Assembly (NCBI RefSeq): GCF_002551815.1
Contig: NZ_NVPR01000019.1
Span: 7,450-71,449, forward strand
Direction of reading: 5' to 3'
From: Bacillus sp. AFS098217
GTDB taxonomy: Bacteria; Bacillota; Bacilli; Bacillales; Bacillaceae_G
DNA length: 64,000 bases
Part shown: positions 51,374 to 58,842 of the stretch, piece by piece
Layout of the letters: each line of letters opens with the position of its first letter
Numbering within the stretch: the first letter of the stretch is position 1
Position numbers and translations under genes: made by a program
Notes under the pieces: model-generated
What the model was told of the DNA's origin: nothing
What the model saw: the letters and a program-made list of their open reading frames with translations, nothing else
The model's database searches: none

Positions 51374-53019
51374 TATTTCTTAACTTCAGCCCATTTATAA
51401 TTAAATTCCCCACCAAAATCAGACGTCACTATACCTTTTATAGAAGAACGCTGTAAATACGATCTACCCTGCTGATAGAAAGGCGCTACTGCCACGTCTT
51501 CTAATAATATTTTCTCTGCTTGTTTCATTGCTTTCCAACGAGCTTTTTCATCAACAGCTAAATTAGTTTTCACTTGATGAATTAGTTCATCGTATTGTTT
51601 ATTTGAGTACTTATCGGAATTATAGGTACTATCTGTCGTGAATAAATCTAAAAATGTAATAGGATCAGGAAAATCGGGCCCCCATACATCAACACCCAAA
51701 TCGTAATCACTATTCAGCAACAATTGAATTTGTTGTTTGCGCAGTTGTGGCTTAACATTGACTGTTAACCCCTCTAAATTCTTTTCAAGCTCACCCTTTA
51801 AATACTCTGCATTTCTCTTGGCTAACGCATTGTCACTAGTTAGCAATTCTAATGTTACTTCCTCTTTCCCTAGCTCTTGCTTTGCCTTTTTCCAATCTTC
51901 CTTCGCTGCATTCACATCATCTTTTACTAATTTCCCATTTTCTTCTCGGAAATCTTTTCCGTCCGGTCCTTTAGCAAAACCATATGGCACAATACCATCC
52001 GCAGGAAGAGAACCATTGTTTAACACTGTCTCTACAAAAACTTTCTTGTTCATTGCCTGACTGATTGCCAAACGAGCATTTTTATTTTTTAGCACCTCAT
52101 TTTTTTGATTTAAACGCAAGAATTGTACTGTAACTTCAGACCGTTCCTTGAAGTCAGTATTATTTCTATATTTGTCCACAAAATCTCCTGTTAATCCTAC
52201 ACGATCAATTTGACCTGATTCATACAAATTCACTTCCGTTGACTTATCTTTTATAATATCGAAGTTAATTTCGTCTAATTTAACTGTTTTAGCATCCCAA
52301 TAAGTAGAATTCTTTTTTAATTTGAAACTTTGTTCATGTTTCCAGTTATCTAGTGTAAATGCTCCATTATAAATTAATTGGTCCGCTTCTAGACCATATT
52401 GATTCCCTTTTGATTCAAAGTACTTCTCGCTGATTGGTAAAAACGTTGGAAACGTTGTCAAATTTATAAAGTAAGGAACAGGTTGTTCTAATTGTACTTC
52501 TAATGTTTTATCATCAACTACTTTTACCCCTAATTCGTCTACAGATAATTCCTTACTGTTTATTTTCTTTGCATTTTTTATATCAAAGAATAAAAACGCA
52601 TATTCTGCTGCCGTTTCCGGATTCACCGCACGTTTCCAAGAAAATTCAAAATCTTTTGCCGTAACAGGAGTTCCATTTGACCATTTCGCATCATCTCTAA
52701 GATGAAACGTATACGTTCTTTTATCTTCGCTAACATCATAAGATTTTGATACACCTGGAACCGGCTTATTCCCCTCACCCAGTGTATATAAACCTTCAAA
52801 TACATTACGCATCACAGTCATTGATTCACTGTCAGTTGCCTTTGTTACATCCACCGTTGGAATCTCGGCTATATACGGTAAATTAATGGATTGTTTTGTT
52901 TCATTCTTGTCAGTTGCCTTTGCTGTATTTTTTGTCTCTTTTTCTCCACTGCTACAAGCTGTTAGTAGTAGACTCGCCCCTAAAATAGAAGCCACAACCG
53001 GTGTAACTTTTCTAAGCAT
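51373..53019 (-). CDS. oppA: Oligopeptide-binding lipoprotein (OppA-like)
   Basis: 548 residues; ATG at 53019 after GAGGAAG. Lipoprotein signal with lipobox LTAC (Cys about residue 22). Family 5 solute-binding signatures: TDSESMTVMRNVFEGLYTLG, SKSYDVSEDKRTYTFHLRDD, AKWSNGTPVTAKDFEFSWKR. It captures extracellular peptides and hands them to an Opp ABC permease; no permease genes are adjacent, so it would use the chromosomal one. In this place, next to AimR-AimP and 13 kb from Rap-Phr, it may increase uptake of signalling peptides. Confidence 0.93.
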   Translation of the reverse strand: MLRKVTPVVASILGASLLLTACSSGEKETKNTAKATDKNETKQSINLPYIAEIPTVDVTKATDSESMTVMRNVFEGLYTLGEGNKPVPGVSKSYDVSEDKRTYTFHLRDDAKWSNGTPVTAKDFEFSWKRAVNPETAAEYAFLFFDIKNAKKINSKELSVDELGVKVVDDKTLEVQLEQPVPYFINLTTFPTFLPISEKYFESKGNQYGLEADQLIYNGAFTLDNWKHEQSFKLKKNSTYWDAKTVKLDEINFDIIKDKSTEVNLYESGQIDRVGLTGDFVDKYRNNTDFKERSEVTVQFLRLNQKNEVLKNKNARLAISQAMNKKVFVETVLNNGSLPADGIVPYGFAKGPDGKDFREENGKLVKDDVNAAKEDWKKAKQELGKEEVTLELLTSDNALAKRNAEYLKGELEKNLEGLTVNVKPQLRKQQIQLLLNSDYDLGVDVWGPDFPDPITFLDLFTTDSTYNSDKYSNKQYDELIHQVKTNLAVDEKARWKAMKQAEKILLEDVAVAPFYQQGRSYLQRSSIKGIVTSDFGGEFNYKWAEVKK

Positions 53020-53255
53020 CTTGCTTTCTTCCTCTCTAAATGTACGGTTCATTTAATTAATTGAATTATCTATATATTTAATTTTAAAGACTATAAGAAG
53101 AGAGTTTTCCTTTCCCTAAACGTATTCCGACATCTTTTCTCATTATATATGTTACCCCTAAACAATAAACCTCTTATAACTTTAACATTAAAAAAGTAGC
53201 ATTCTAGCGCTTATTGTGTCAATTACTAAAATTAATTTTTAATGAGGGGGTCGCC

Positions 53256-53447
53256 TTACATGCCCATCAACTTAAGAACGGCTACAATCATAGGCAACAC
53301 CCAGAATATTAAAAGCTTTTTCTCTTCATATCTGTGAGGCTTCCGTCCACTCTCCTGTAAGGGGTGGAACAGCCGAATAAGAATCGTTGCTATTTCTTGG
53401 GTGTCTTTCTGTATAGCTTGATAGGGAAAGACACCTAAGGGATAAGT
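53256..53447 (-). pseudogene. ORF remnant without start codon
   Basis: A 63-codon open frame with protein-like sequence ([40 protein letters not shown]) ending in a hydrophobic helix and MGM. No ATG, GTG or TTG occurs near its beginning. Its last codons coincide with the IS231-like end, so it may be an IS-end-associated reading frame or a truncated small membrane protein. Confidence 0.4.
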
Positions 53448-53536
53448 TTATTTTGTTAATATTTTCAAAAATAGTAACATTTTTACTTAATTATGTTATA
53501 ATTGAATATGTAAATAATACATAAGGGGATGGGAAT

Positions 53537-53971
53537 ATGTTTAAAAAAGCTATTTTAGGAGTTTCATCTTTAGCAGTTGCGGCGGTAGTTGGATTAGGAA
53601 TGGCACCTGAGGCATCAGCAGGGTCAGCTCCTCCTTTAACTTCCTTAGATGTAGTAAAAATTGAATCAGAACTAGGAGGGGTCGAATATGTAAACCCTAA
53701 TAATCTTAGTACGGTCAAAGATCACGGTGGAAGTTATTTATACATTTATACAAGAGAAATTGGCTATGGTCACCTTCGTACTGCTAAAATGAATGGCACA
53801 GAATTAAAAGAGATTGATCGAACAATGATAGATTTAAATCGCGATCGCATTGTAGATGGCTGGACAATGAAATGGGATGGATCAGGGCACCAAGATGGAC
53901 GATTTGAATATCAAAACAAGTCCGAGAACTACCCTTGGAATAAAATGTATACAGCAATAAATATTAGATAA
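53537..53971 (+). CDS. Secreted protein, YolA/DUF4879-like
   Basis: 144 residues; ribosome binding site AAGGGGATGGG. Signal peptide (residues 1-28, ending EASA). Mature part APPLTSLDVVKIESELGGVE, VKDHGGSYLYIYTREIGYGH and TMIDLNRDRIVDGWTMKWDG resembles the B. subtilis prophage-encoded exported protein YolA; the family call is from memory. Only gene inside the IS231-ended cassette, so probably horizontally mobile cargo. Role unknown. Confidence 0.65.
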   Translation: MFKKAILGVSSLAVAAVVGLGMAPEASAGSAPPLTSLDVVKIESELGGVEYVNPNNLSTVKDHGGSYLYIYTREIGYGHLRTAKMNGTELKEIDRTMIDLNRDRIVDGWTMKWDGSGHQDGRFEYQNKSENYPWNKMYTAINIR

Positions 53972-54318
53972 TAAGTACTTATACGGTGGCCTGTGTAGCA
54001 ACCGAATGATGAAATTATCTAAAACTAGATCCTAAGGAAATTAATTATAGTTATCTTTTCTTTATGGACATAGGGCACTCACTAGAGTGTCTTTTCTTTA
54101 TGAAAAAATCCCCACACATTGGTGCAGGGATCTGAAGTAAAATACTCTACAAGCTCACCAATATATGATAACCCACCTATTTCCGTAGGTAAGTTATCAC
54201 TTTATTGCACACCATCAAAGTATACCCTCTTTTTTTCATAAACTTTATGCAATTATACATATTCGGAACAAATTACATGAAACAAATAATTAATATGGTA
54301 AAATAACTATTGTGGATA
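53972..54318. other. Gene-free region inside the cassette
   Basis: Hairpins only: GGGCACTC / GAGTGTC with TTTTCTTT (about 54067-54100, terminator of the secreted-protein gene) and ACCTATTTCCGTAGGT (about 54176-54191). A related hairpin, GGCACC / GGTGTC with TTTTCTTC, recurs at 54544-54570. Confidence 0.5.
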
Positions 54319-54473
54319 CGTTCTATAAAACAGATTCTATGATTAGAAGGCGTAACACATCTCAATCATATAGATGTGGCGTTATTCTAATCTAATCAAC
54401 AAAATGATATCAATAATCTTGTATTTGTACACTAACAATCTGGTAAAAATAAATGATTCTGTTTTATAGGACG
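54319..54473. repeat. 155-bp MITE-like repeat, bcr1-like
   Basis: Ends CGTTCTATAAAACAGATTC (54319-54337) and its inverse GATTCTGTTTTATAGGACG (54455-54473), two mismatches; weaker pairing extends outward. Inside, GATTAGAA...ACATCT and AGATGT...TTCTAATC form a hairpin. Size equals the roughly 155-bp bcr1 element of the B. cereus group, but I cannot confirm the sequence match. Confidence 0.6.
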
Positions 54474-54724
54474 TGTTTACACGTATAACAATGGGGTAAT
54501 ACGGATAGATTCGTATTAAATGAAAGTGGTTCAAGTTAGAGAAGGCACCTTATGGTGTCTTTTCTTCATTTCTCAACGGACCTGCTGGGGTCTGTGTAGC
54601 AAAATACAGTTTATTGCCGTTTCTGTTCCATTACTACACAAACCCCGAACTCAGCTCATTTTTTTCGTTTTGGGGAATAATTAATTTCTTAAGTTGATGG
54701 GTGTGTAAGGTGACACTTAGTAAC

Positions 54725-55075
54725 TCAATTATGTATCTTACAATCAACAATGTCCGTGAATTGGAATTGATTTTTAAAACGGAATGCATCTGTAGCAATT
54801 ACTATTTGAGCATATGGATCTATTTTTTGAATATCCATGATTTCATGGAAGATAAAACCGTCCTTATAGTACCAAAGGTCAACTTCTTCCTGTGTTCTAT
54901 ATGCATTATGTAACACACGCTCTATCTCTTCCTTTTGCTGCTCATCTAATATTGGTTTTGGCACTTTCGTTTGTTCATGAATCATTCTGTGTAAGCCAGC
55001 AAACTGCTCATGCATACTAATAAACGGAGCCCACTTTTCTTTTCCTCGCCCTCTTGGGATACGTGTTTCTTTCAT
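54725..55075 (-). CDS. YolD-like protein
   Basis: 116 residues after TAGGAGGACACCGAGC. IPRGRGKEKWAPFISMHEQF is the typical YolD-family start (R-G-x-x-K-W-x-P-F-x-x-x-x-E), followed by the Tyr/Trp-rich core (EVDLWYYKDGFIFHEIMDIQ). YolD proteins usually accompany Y-family polymerases (uvrX/yqjW); no such gene is found here. The stop lies only ten bases from the cassette end, so the C-terminus may have been altered by the insertion. Confidence 0.8.
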   Translation of the reverse strand: MKETRIPRGRGKEKWAPFISMHEQFAGLHRMIHEQTKVPKPILDEQQKEEIERVLHNAYRTQEEVDLWYYKDGFIFHEIMDIQKIDPYAQIVIATDAFRFKNQFQFTDIVDCKIHN

Positions 55076-55226
55076 GCTCGGTGTCCTCCTATAAGCTGAT
55101 TTCTGTATTTAATTGTAGAATGTGGCATATATGACACAGCTCTTAATACGCTATTTTTTCCAAAACGAGTACGAATCTCATCACTTTTAAACTTTATTAT
55201 TCCTACACACATGTAATGAATTGTTT

Positions 55227-55454
55227 TTACATTTGAGCAAAAGGATTGAATGTTATAGGCTTACTTTCATCTGTATTTAATATTACAATTCTATCTACAA
55301 GATTAATAGCCTTATCCAGTGAAATGTTTTTTAAATAACATTGATACCCTAACTCCAATGTTAAAGCAGTAGCTTCACTAAGAAGATATTCATTTTGAAT
55401 TTCTTCAATTTGTTTTCCTGCATTGCGATATTTGATATATTGTTCTATTGACAT
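55227..55454 (-). CDS. Hypothetical small helical protein
   Basis: 75 residues, strong GGGAGGTTGAATTC site. Acidic, helical (ATALTLELGYQCYLKNISLD). Unknown function. Confidence 0.6.
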   Translation of the reverse strand: MSIEQYIKYRNAGKQIEEIQNEYLLSEATALTLELGYQCYLKNISLDKAINLVDRIVILNTDESKPITFNPFAQM

Positions 55455-55531
55455 GAATTCAACCTCCCATAATTTGTTTCCTTTATATTATTGTTTAGAT
55501 TTTTTATTACTAAAAAGTATACTTTTTTAAA

Positions 55532-55633
55532 CTATTTACTTGATTTCTCAATAAAAAAAATGAAAATCGCATATAACAAAACAAATAAAGAAATCGCACC
55601 AAATATCTTAATAAAAGCAATTAATATATTCAT
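55532..55633 (-). CDS. Tiny membrane peptide
   Basis: 33 residues, nearly all one membrane span (IAFIKIFGAISLFVLLYAIF) with a basic end. GAAGGTGAAGGA upstream. Resembles short membrane peptides such as toxins of type I systems only in form. Confidence 0.4.
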   Translation of the reverse strand: MNILIAFIKIFGAISLFVLLYAIFIFFIEKSSK

Positions 55634-55666
55634 TCCTTCACCTTCTTCCAAACTAGATTAATTAAG

Positions 55667-55795
55667 TCATAGATTTACTAAAATTATATTAAAGTATTTG
55701 AAGTTATCAGGAAATACAAGCCCAAAAATGCTGAAAATCTGTGAAGAAAAGCAGCCAGTAATTACTAAACCAATACCAATAGATAATAATTTCAT
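55667..55795 (-). CDS. Tiny lipoprotein-like or membrane peptide
   Basis: 42 residues, with ITGC near residue 15 as a possible lipobox and a hydrophobic body. The ribosome binding site is weak (AAGG 15 bases upstream). Low certainty. Confidence 0.35.
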   Translation of the reverse strand: MKLLSIGIGLVITGCFSSQIFSIFGLVFPDNFKYFNIILVNL

Positions 55796-55832
55796 TCGTA
55801 GTTTTCTAGACCTTGTAATACCCCCATTTATT

Positions 55833-56273
55833 TTAGTGCTGAGATAACATATTATCTTCTTCCATTTCTTCTTGTCTTTCTTTTGCCTCTACACAAAATT
55901 TAGCGTATATTAACGTTCTTTCAAGTCCATCATTAGAACCATTGAAATCCTCAATATAACGTTCTTTGCGTCCAGGGCTTAGAAATTCGTTTTCTTGCAT
56001 ATATTCTAACGTTTCTATATCTAATATATTTCGAACTTCTTTCAAATGAGTACTTATTTTAAATGATATAAATAAGCCTATTGCACACAATATCGAACCT
56101 ATAGTTGCAAATAATAATAGATATAATGAAAGGGAGTTATCTATAAACATAAAATAAATAAAATAGATAATTGCTAAAGCCCATAATGTGGGATGATAAA
56201 CTCTTTGTATGCTTTTATATTTTTTAATTTTGCTATTATGAAACTCTTTTTTTGCTTTTAGATCTTCTGACAT
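55833..56273 (-). CDS. Hypothetical membrane protein
   Basis: 146 residues with two membrane spans (about residues 28-45 and 49-72) and cytoplasmic helical ends. Preceded by a 60-base gap from the gene at 56333, so possibly one operon. Unrecognised. Confidence 0.6.
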   Translation of the reverse strand: MSEDLKAKKEFHNSKIKKYKSIQRVYHPTLWALAIIYFIYFMFIDNSLSLYLLLFATIGSILCAIGLFISFKISTHLKEVRNILDIETLEYMQENEFLSPGRKERYIEDFNGSNDGLERTLIYAKFCVEAKERQEEMEEDNMLSQH

Positions 56274-56332
56274 TTCAATACTCCTTGATGATAGTGTGTT
56301 AACTTTAACCCATGCAACTCAATATTTCTTAA

Positions 56333-56776
56333 TTAATTTTCTGTTTTCATTACCTGATTCATTTCACCAATTCCTATTATATTACCTTTAGAATCATATG
56401 AGAAATTGACTTTAAATACACCTCTATCGGATGTTACTTTGGTAAATTCTTCATTCCTTTCAACTATTAATTTATCTTTACTTGTTTTTAATTCCTTTTC
56501 TAATAGGTGATACATCTTATCCTCTTTCTTTTGTTCAATTTCCTTTTGCTTTTGTTCAAGTTCCTCAATCTTACCTACGAATTCAATAACCTCCTCATCA
56601 CCTTTTTGCCCTGTATGATACATCCATAAAGAACCCAGTCCAAAAAAAGCGATGAGACAAGTCAAAGATATGTATTTAGCTGCACTAGAATCAATCCCAG
56701 AAACTAATGTATATGTTAATACAATTCCAGCTGCAATGAATATCGAAATCATCAGTATGGAAAAAGACGTTAGCAT
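56333..56776 (-). CDS. Membrane protein with coiled coil
   Basis: 147 residues: two N-terminal membrane spans (residues 1-23 and 34-53), then a Glu/Lys/Gln-rich coiled coil (residues 65-105), then a small strand-rich end (VFKVNFSYDSKGNIIGIGEM). Fifteen bases after the lipoprotein gene. Unknown. Confidence 0.65.
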   Translation of the reverse strand: MLTSFSILMISIFIAAGIVLTYTLVSGIDSSAAKYISLTCLIAFFGLGSLWMYHTGQKGDEEVIEFVGKIEELEQKQKEIEQKKEDKMYHLLEKELKTSKDKLIVERNEEFTKVTSDRGVFKVNFSYDSKGNIIGIGEMNQVMKTEN

Positions 56777-56790
56777 ATTATCCCTCCTTA

Positions 56791-57180
56791 TTATTGCTTC
56801 TCACATTCAATAGGCGTGATGGTTGCTGAACCAGAATTGTTGCTATCAGAACTATAAGTATATAAATAAGTACAATTTTTTTGTTTGTCCCGTAATATCA
56901 TAACTTCCTTTAGAGCGCTATTTTTTTCTCTGAAAACTCCAGTACCCCCGCCATCATCGACTTTATGAGACTCCAGGATCTCAATTCTAGGTTCTACATT
57001 ACGCTGCTTCTCTGTAATTTTTATTTTACCAATTTCCTTTTCATTAAGTTGGGCTTCTAGAACGTTGATAGCAGATCCTTTAGTAGTCCTTTGCTCTGCA
57101 ACTGGTGAAGAACAACTAACTAATGTAGTTCCAATTGTTACTAAAGAAAACAATTTACATATATTTTTTGTATTTACCAT
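56791..57180 (-). CDS. Hypothetical lipoprotein
   Basis: 129 residues with a lipoprotein signal (lipobox LVSC, Cys about residue 23). The mature part is polar with no recognised domain. First gene of a three-gene minus-strand group with the membrane proteins at 56333 and 55833, which could form a cell-surface unit. Confidence 0.7.
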   Translation of the reverse strand: MVNTKNICKLFSLVTIGTTLVSCSSPVAEQRTTKGSAINVLEAQLNEKEIGKIKITEKQRNVEPRIEILESHKVDDGGGTGVFREKNSALKEVMILRDKQKNCTYLYTYSSDSNNSGSATITPIECEKQ

Positions 57181-57401
57181 GGTATAAGCACTCCTATTTA
57201 ATTTATATATTAGTTAAAAATAATAAAACGATATATAGATTATACATATGTATTTAATAATGGTGAATGAATCGGTTCGAACTTTTATAGAATTGTGGAA
57301 ATGCATATAGAATTAAATAGGTTAAAGTGAGATGATTGCAAATAATTATCAGATACACTATAATTGCTATCTCATAGAGTAAATTAAGAGGTGGATATAA
57401 A

Positions 57402-57674
57402 ATGAATAAAACTGAACTAATAAAAATCGTAGCAGAAAAAGCAGAACTATCACAAAAAGATGCAGCTGCAGCAACACAAACTGTATTAGATTCCATTACG
57501 AATGCACTTGTAAACGGAGAGAAAGTACAAATCATTGGATTTGGTACATTTGAAGTCCGGGAGAGAGCTGCACGTATGGGACGTAATCCACAAACTGGTG
57601 AAGAAATGCAAATCGCTGCTTCAAAGGTACCTGCTTTCAAAGCTGGAAAAGAGTTAAAAGAAGCAGTAAAATAA
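57402..57674 (+). CDS. hup: HU-family DNA-binding protein
   Basis: 90 residues, standard HU length, with [40 protein letters not shown] and the [20 protein letters not shown] beta-arm/DNA-binding motif including the Pro that intercalates. Ribosome binding site AGAGGTGGATATAAA. A nucleoid protein that bends DNA; plasmid copies often supplement chromosomal HU. The CRISPR array lies just downstream. Confidence 0.96.
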   Translation: MNKTELIKIVAEKAELSQKDAAAATQTVLDSITNALVNGEKVQIIGFGTFEVRERAARMGRNPQTGEEMQIAASKVPAFKAGKELKEAVK

Positions 57675-57685
57675 TAAATAACAAA

Positions 57686-57716
57686 AAGGATCTGCATGAG
57701 TAGCAGATCCTTCTTT
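57686..57716 (+). terminator. Terminator of hup
   Basis: AAGGATCTGC / GCAGATCCTT stem with seven-base loop and TCTTT. Confidence 0.85.
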
Positions 57717-57750
57717 AATTAAAAATAACCAAAGATATTTATCCATTCTG

Positions 57751-57783
57751 TTGATCGATGTGAAGTGACTCCACATCGATCAA
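57751..57783. repeat. Palindrome at the distal end of the CRISPR array
   Basis: TTGATCGATGTG / CACATCGATCAA, 12-bp perfect arms around nine bases, ten bases from the degenerate last repeat. May end the crRNA precursor transcript, though there is no T-run. Confidence 0.5.
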
Positions 57784-57792
57784 ATTAAAGTA

Positions 57793-58669
57793 ATCAAATA
57801 CCCACATAGTTCAAATAAAACAACGATGAAACAAGCAGAGAAAATCTTGTTAGAAGACTTTATATCCCATATAGTTCAGATAAAACTAGAATTCGGAACA
57901 CCTGCACCATTACGCGATAAACACTTTAAATCCCAAATAGTTTAGATAAAACTTGCTTAATAATATTGATAAGCTGTCCCGCATAGTCCTTTATATCCCA
58001 CATAGTTCAAATAAAACAACATCTCCCCAACAATCAGCGGGCTCAGGAGCCTTCTTTATATCCCATATAGTTCAGATAAAACTTGTATTGCGACATTCAA
58101 TCTTGTTTTCTTTTCGTCCTTTATATCCCGTATAGTTCACATAAAACGGGGAAGCGGGACTAGAAGCCGCAGTTCCTCTGGTCTTTATATCCCATGTGGT
58201 TCAAATAAAACAAAGTTATATGCTGCTACTCGATGCCATGCTGAACAACTTTATATCCCATATGGTTCAGACAAAACTTCTTACAAAATCTCAACTTCGG
58301 TTGATTGAAAGGTGTTTATATCCCATAAAGTTCAGATAAAACATATCACTGTTGATGAATAGTGTACAACTGATACCTCTTTATATCCCATAAAGTTCAA
58401 ATAAAACTGGAATGTAGAGTCTGATTTAAGTAGTTCTGTAACCTTTATATCCCATATAGTATCAAATAAAACACGTAGAAGGAGAAGGTGCTACACAAGT
58501 AACATTCAACTTTATATCCCACATAGTTCAAATAAAACGCGCTCGCTAGAATCGAAATTATGACCTTCTGCCACACCTTTATATCCCATAAAGTTCAAAT
58601 AAAACTGTCGAAGATTAAAAAGGGCGGTGTAACCATTGCTCTTTATATCCCATATAGTTCAGATAAAAC
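57793..58669 (-). CRISPR. Type I-B CRISPR array: 14 repeats (one degenerate), 13 spacers
   Basis: 29-bp repeats, plus-strand form CTTTATATCCCATATAG then TTCAGATAAAAC, start at 57793 (degenerate), 57858, 57924, 57989, 58054, 58119, 58183, 58249, 58314, 58379, 58443 (one extra base), 58510, 58577 and 58641. Spacers are 35 to 38 bases and all different. On the minus strand the repeat reads GTTTTATCTGAACTATATGG..., the same pattern and orientation as the C. difficile type I-B repeat. Several repeats vary at three positions (ATATAG/ACATAG/ATAAAG, CAGAT/CAAAT). The decayed repeat is at the left end, so the leader is on the right, next to cas3. Confidence 0.97.
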
Positions 58670-58842
58670 CCTAGCTATATACAGGTGATAAATCTTATTA
58701 TACCAACGTTTTAATATGTGTATCAATCAGCATTTTGCAGCAAACCATCGATCGTGGTTTTGTATTCCCTTAAAAAATGCTTTAAGACCTTGTCATATTA
58801 ATGTTTTCTGCACTTCTGACAAAAACGAGGTTCACTGCAAAA
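58670..58842 (-). promoter_or_regulatory. Probable CRISPR leader
   Basis: About 170 bases between the last conserved repeat and the cas3 stop. AT-rich, with a GTTTTGCAG-type and ATCGATCG patch near 58750. No gene is needed to explain it. cas transcription could also read straight into the array. Confidence 0.55.

Larger units (their letters stand above)
53250..54715. mobile_element. MIC-like cassette with IS231-type ends
   Basis: The left end GTCGCCTTACATGCCCATC (53250 on) continuing AACTTAAGAA, and the right end (54687-54715), are inverted copies with three differences over 29 bases. CATGCCCATCAACTTAAG is, as I recall, the IS231 terminal repeat. No transposase lies inside. Instead there is a secreted-protein gene, matching the idea of mobile insertion cassettes (MIC231) moved in trans by an IS231 transposase. 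No clear target duplication was found. Confidence 0.6.

Noticed and set aside
53256-53447. Intact small membrane protein gene
   Set aside because: No start codon is available in frame and the end coincides with the IS231-like terminus; kept as a remnant.
57953-58135. Open frame across the CRISPR repeats
   Set aside because: It arises from translation through repeats and spacers; not a gene.
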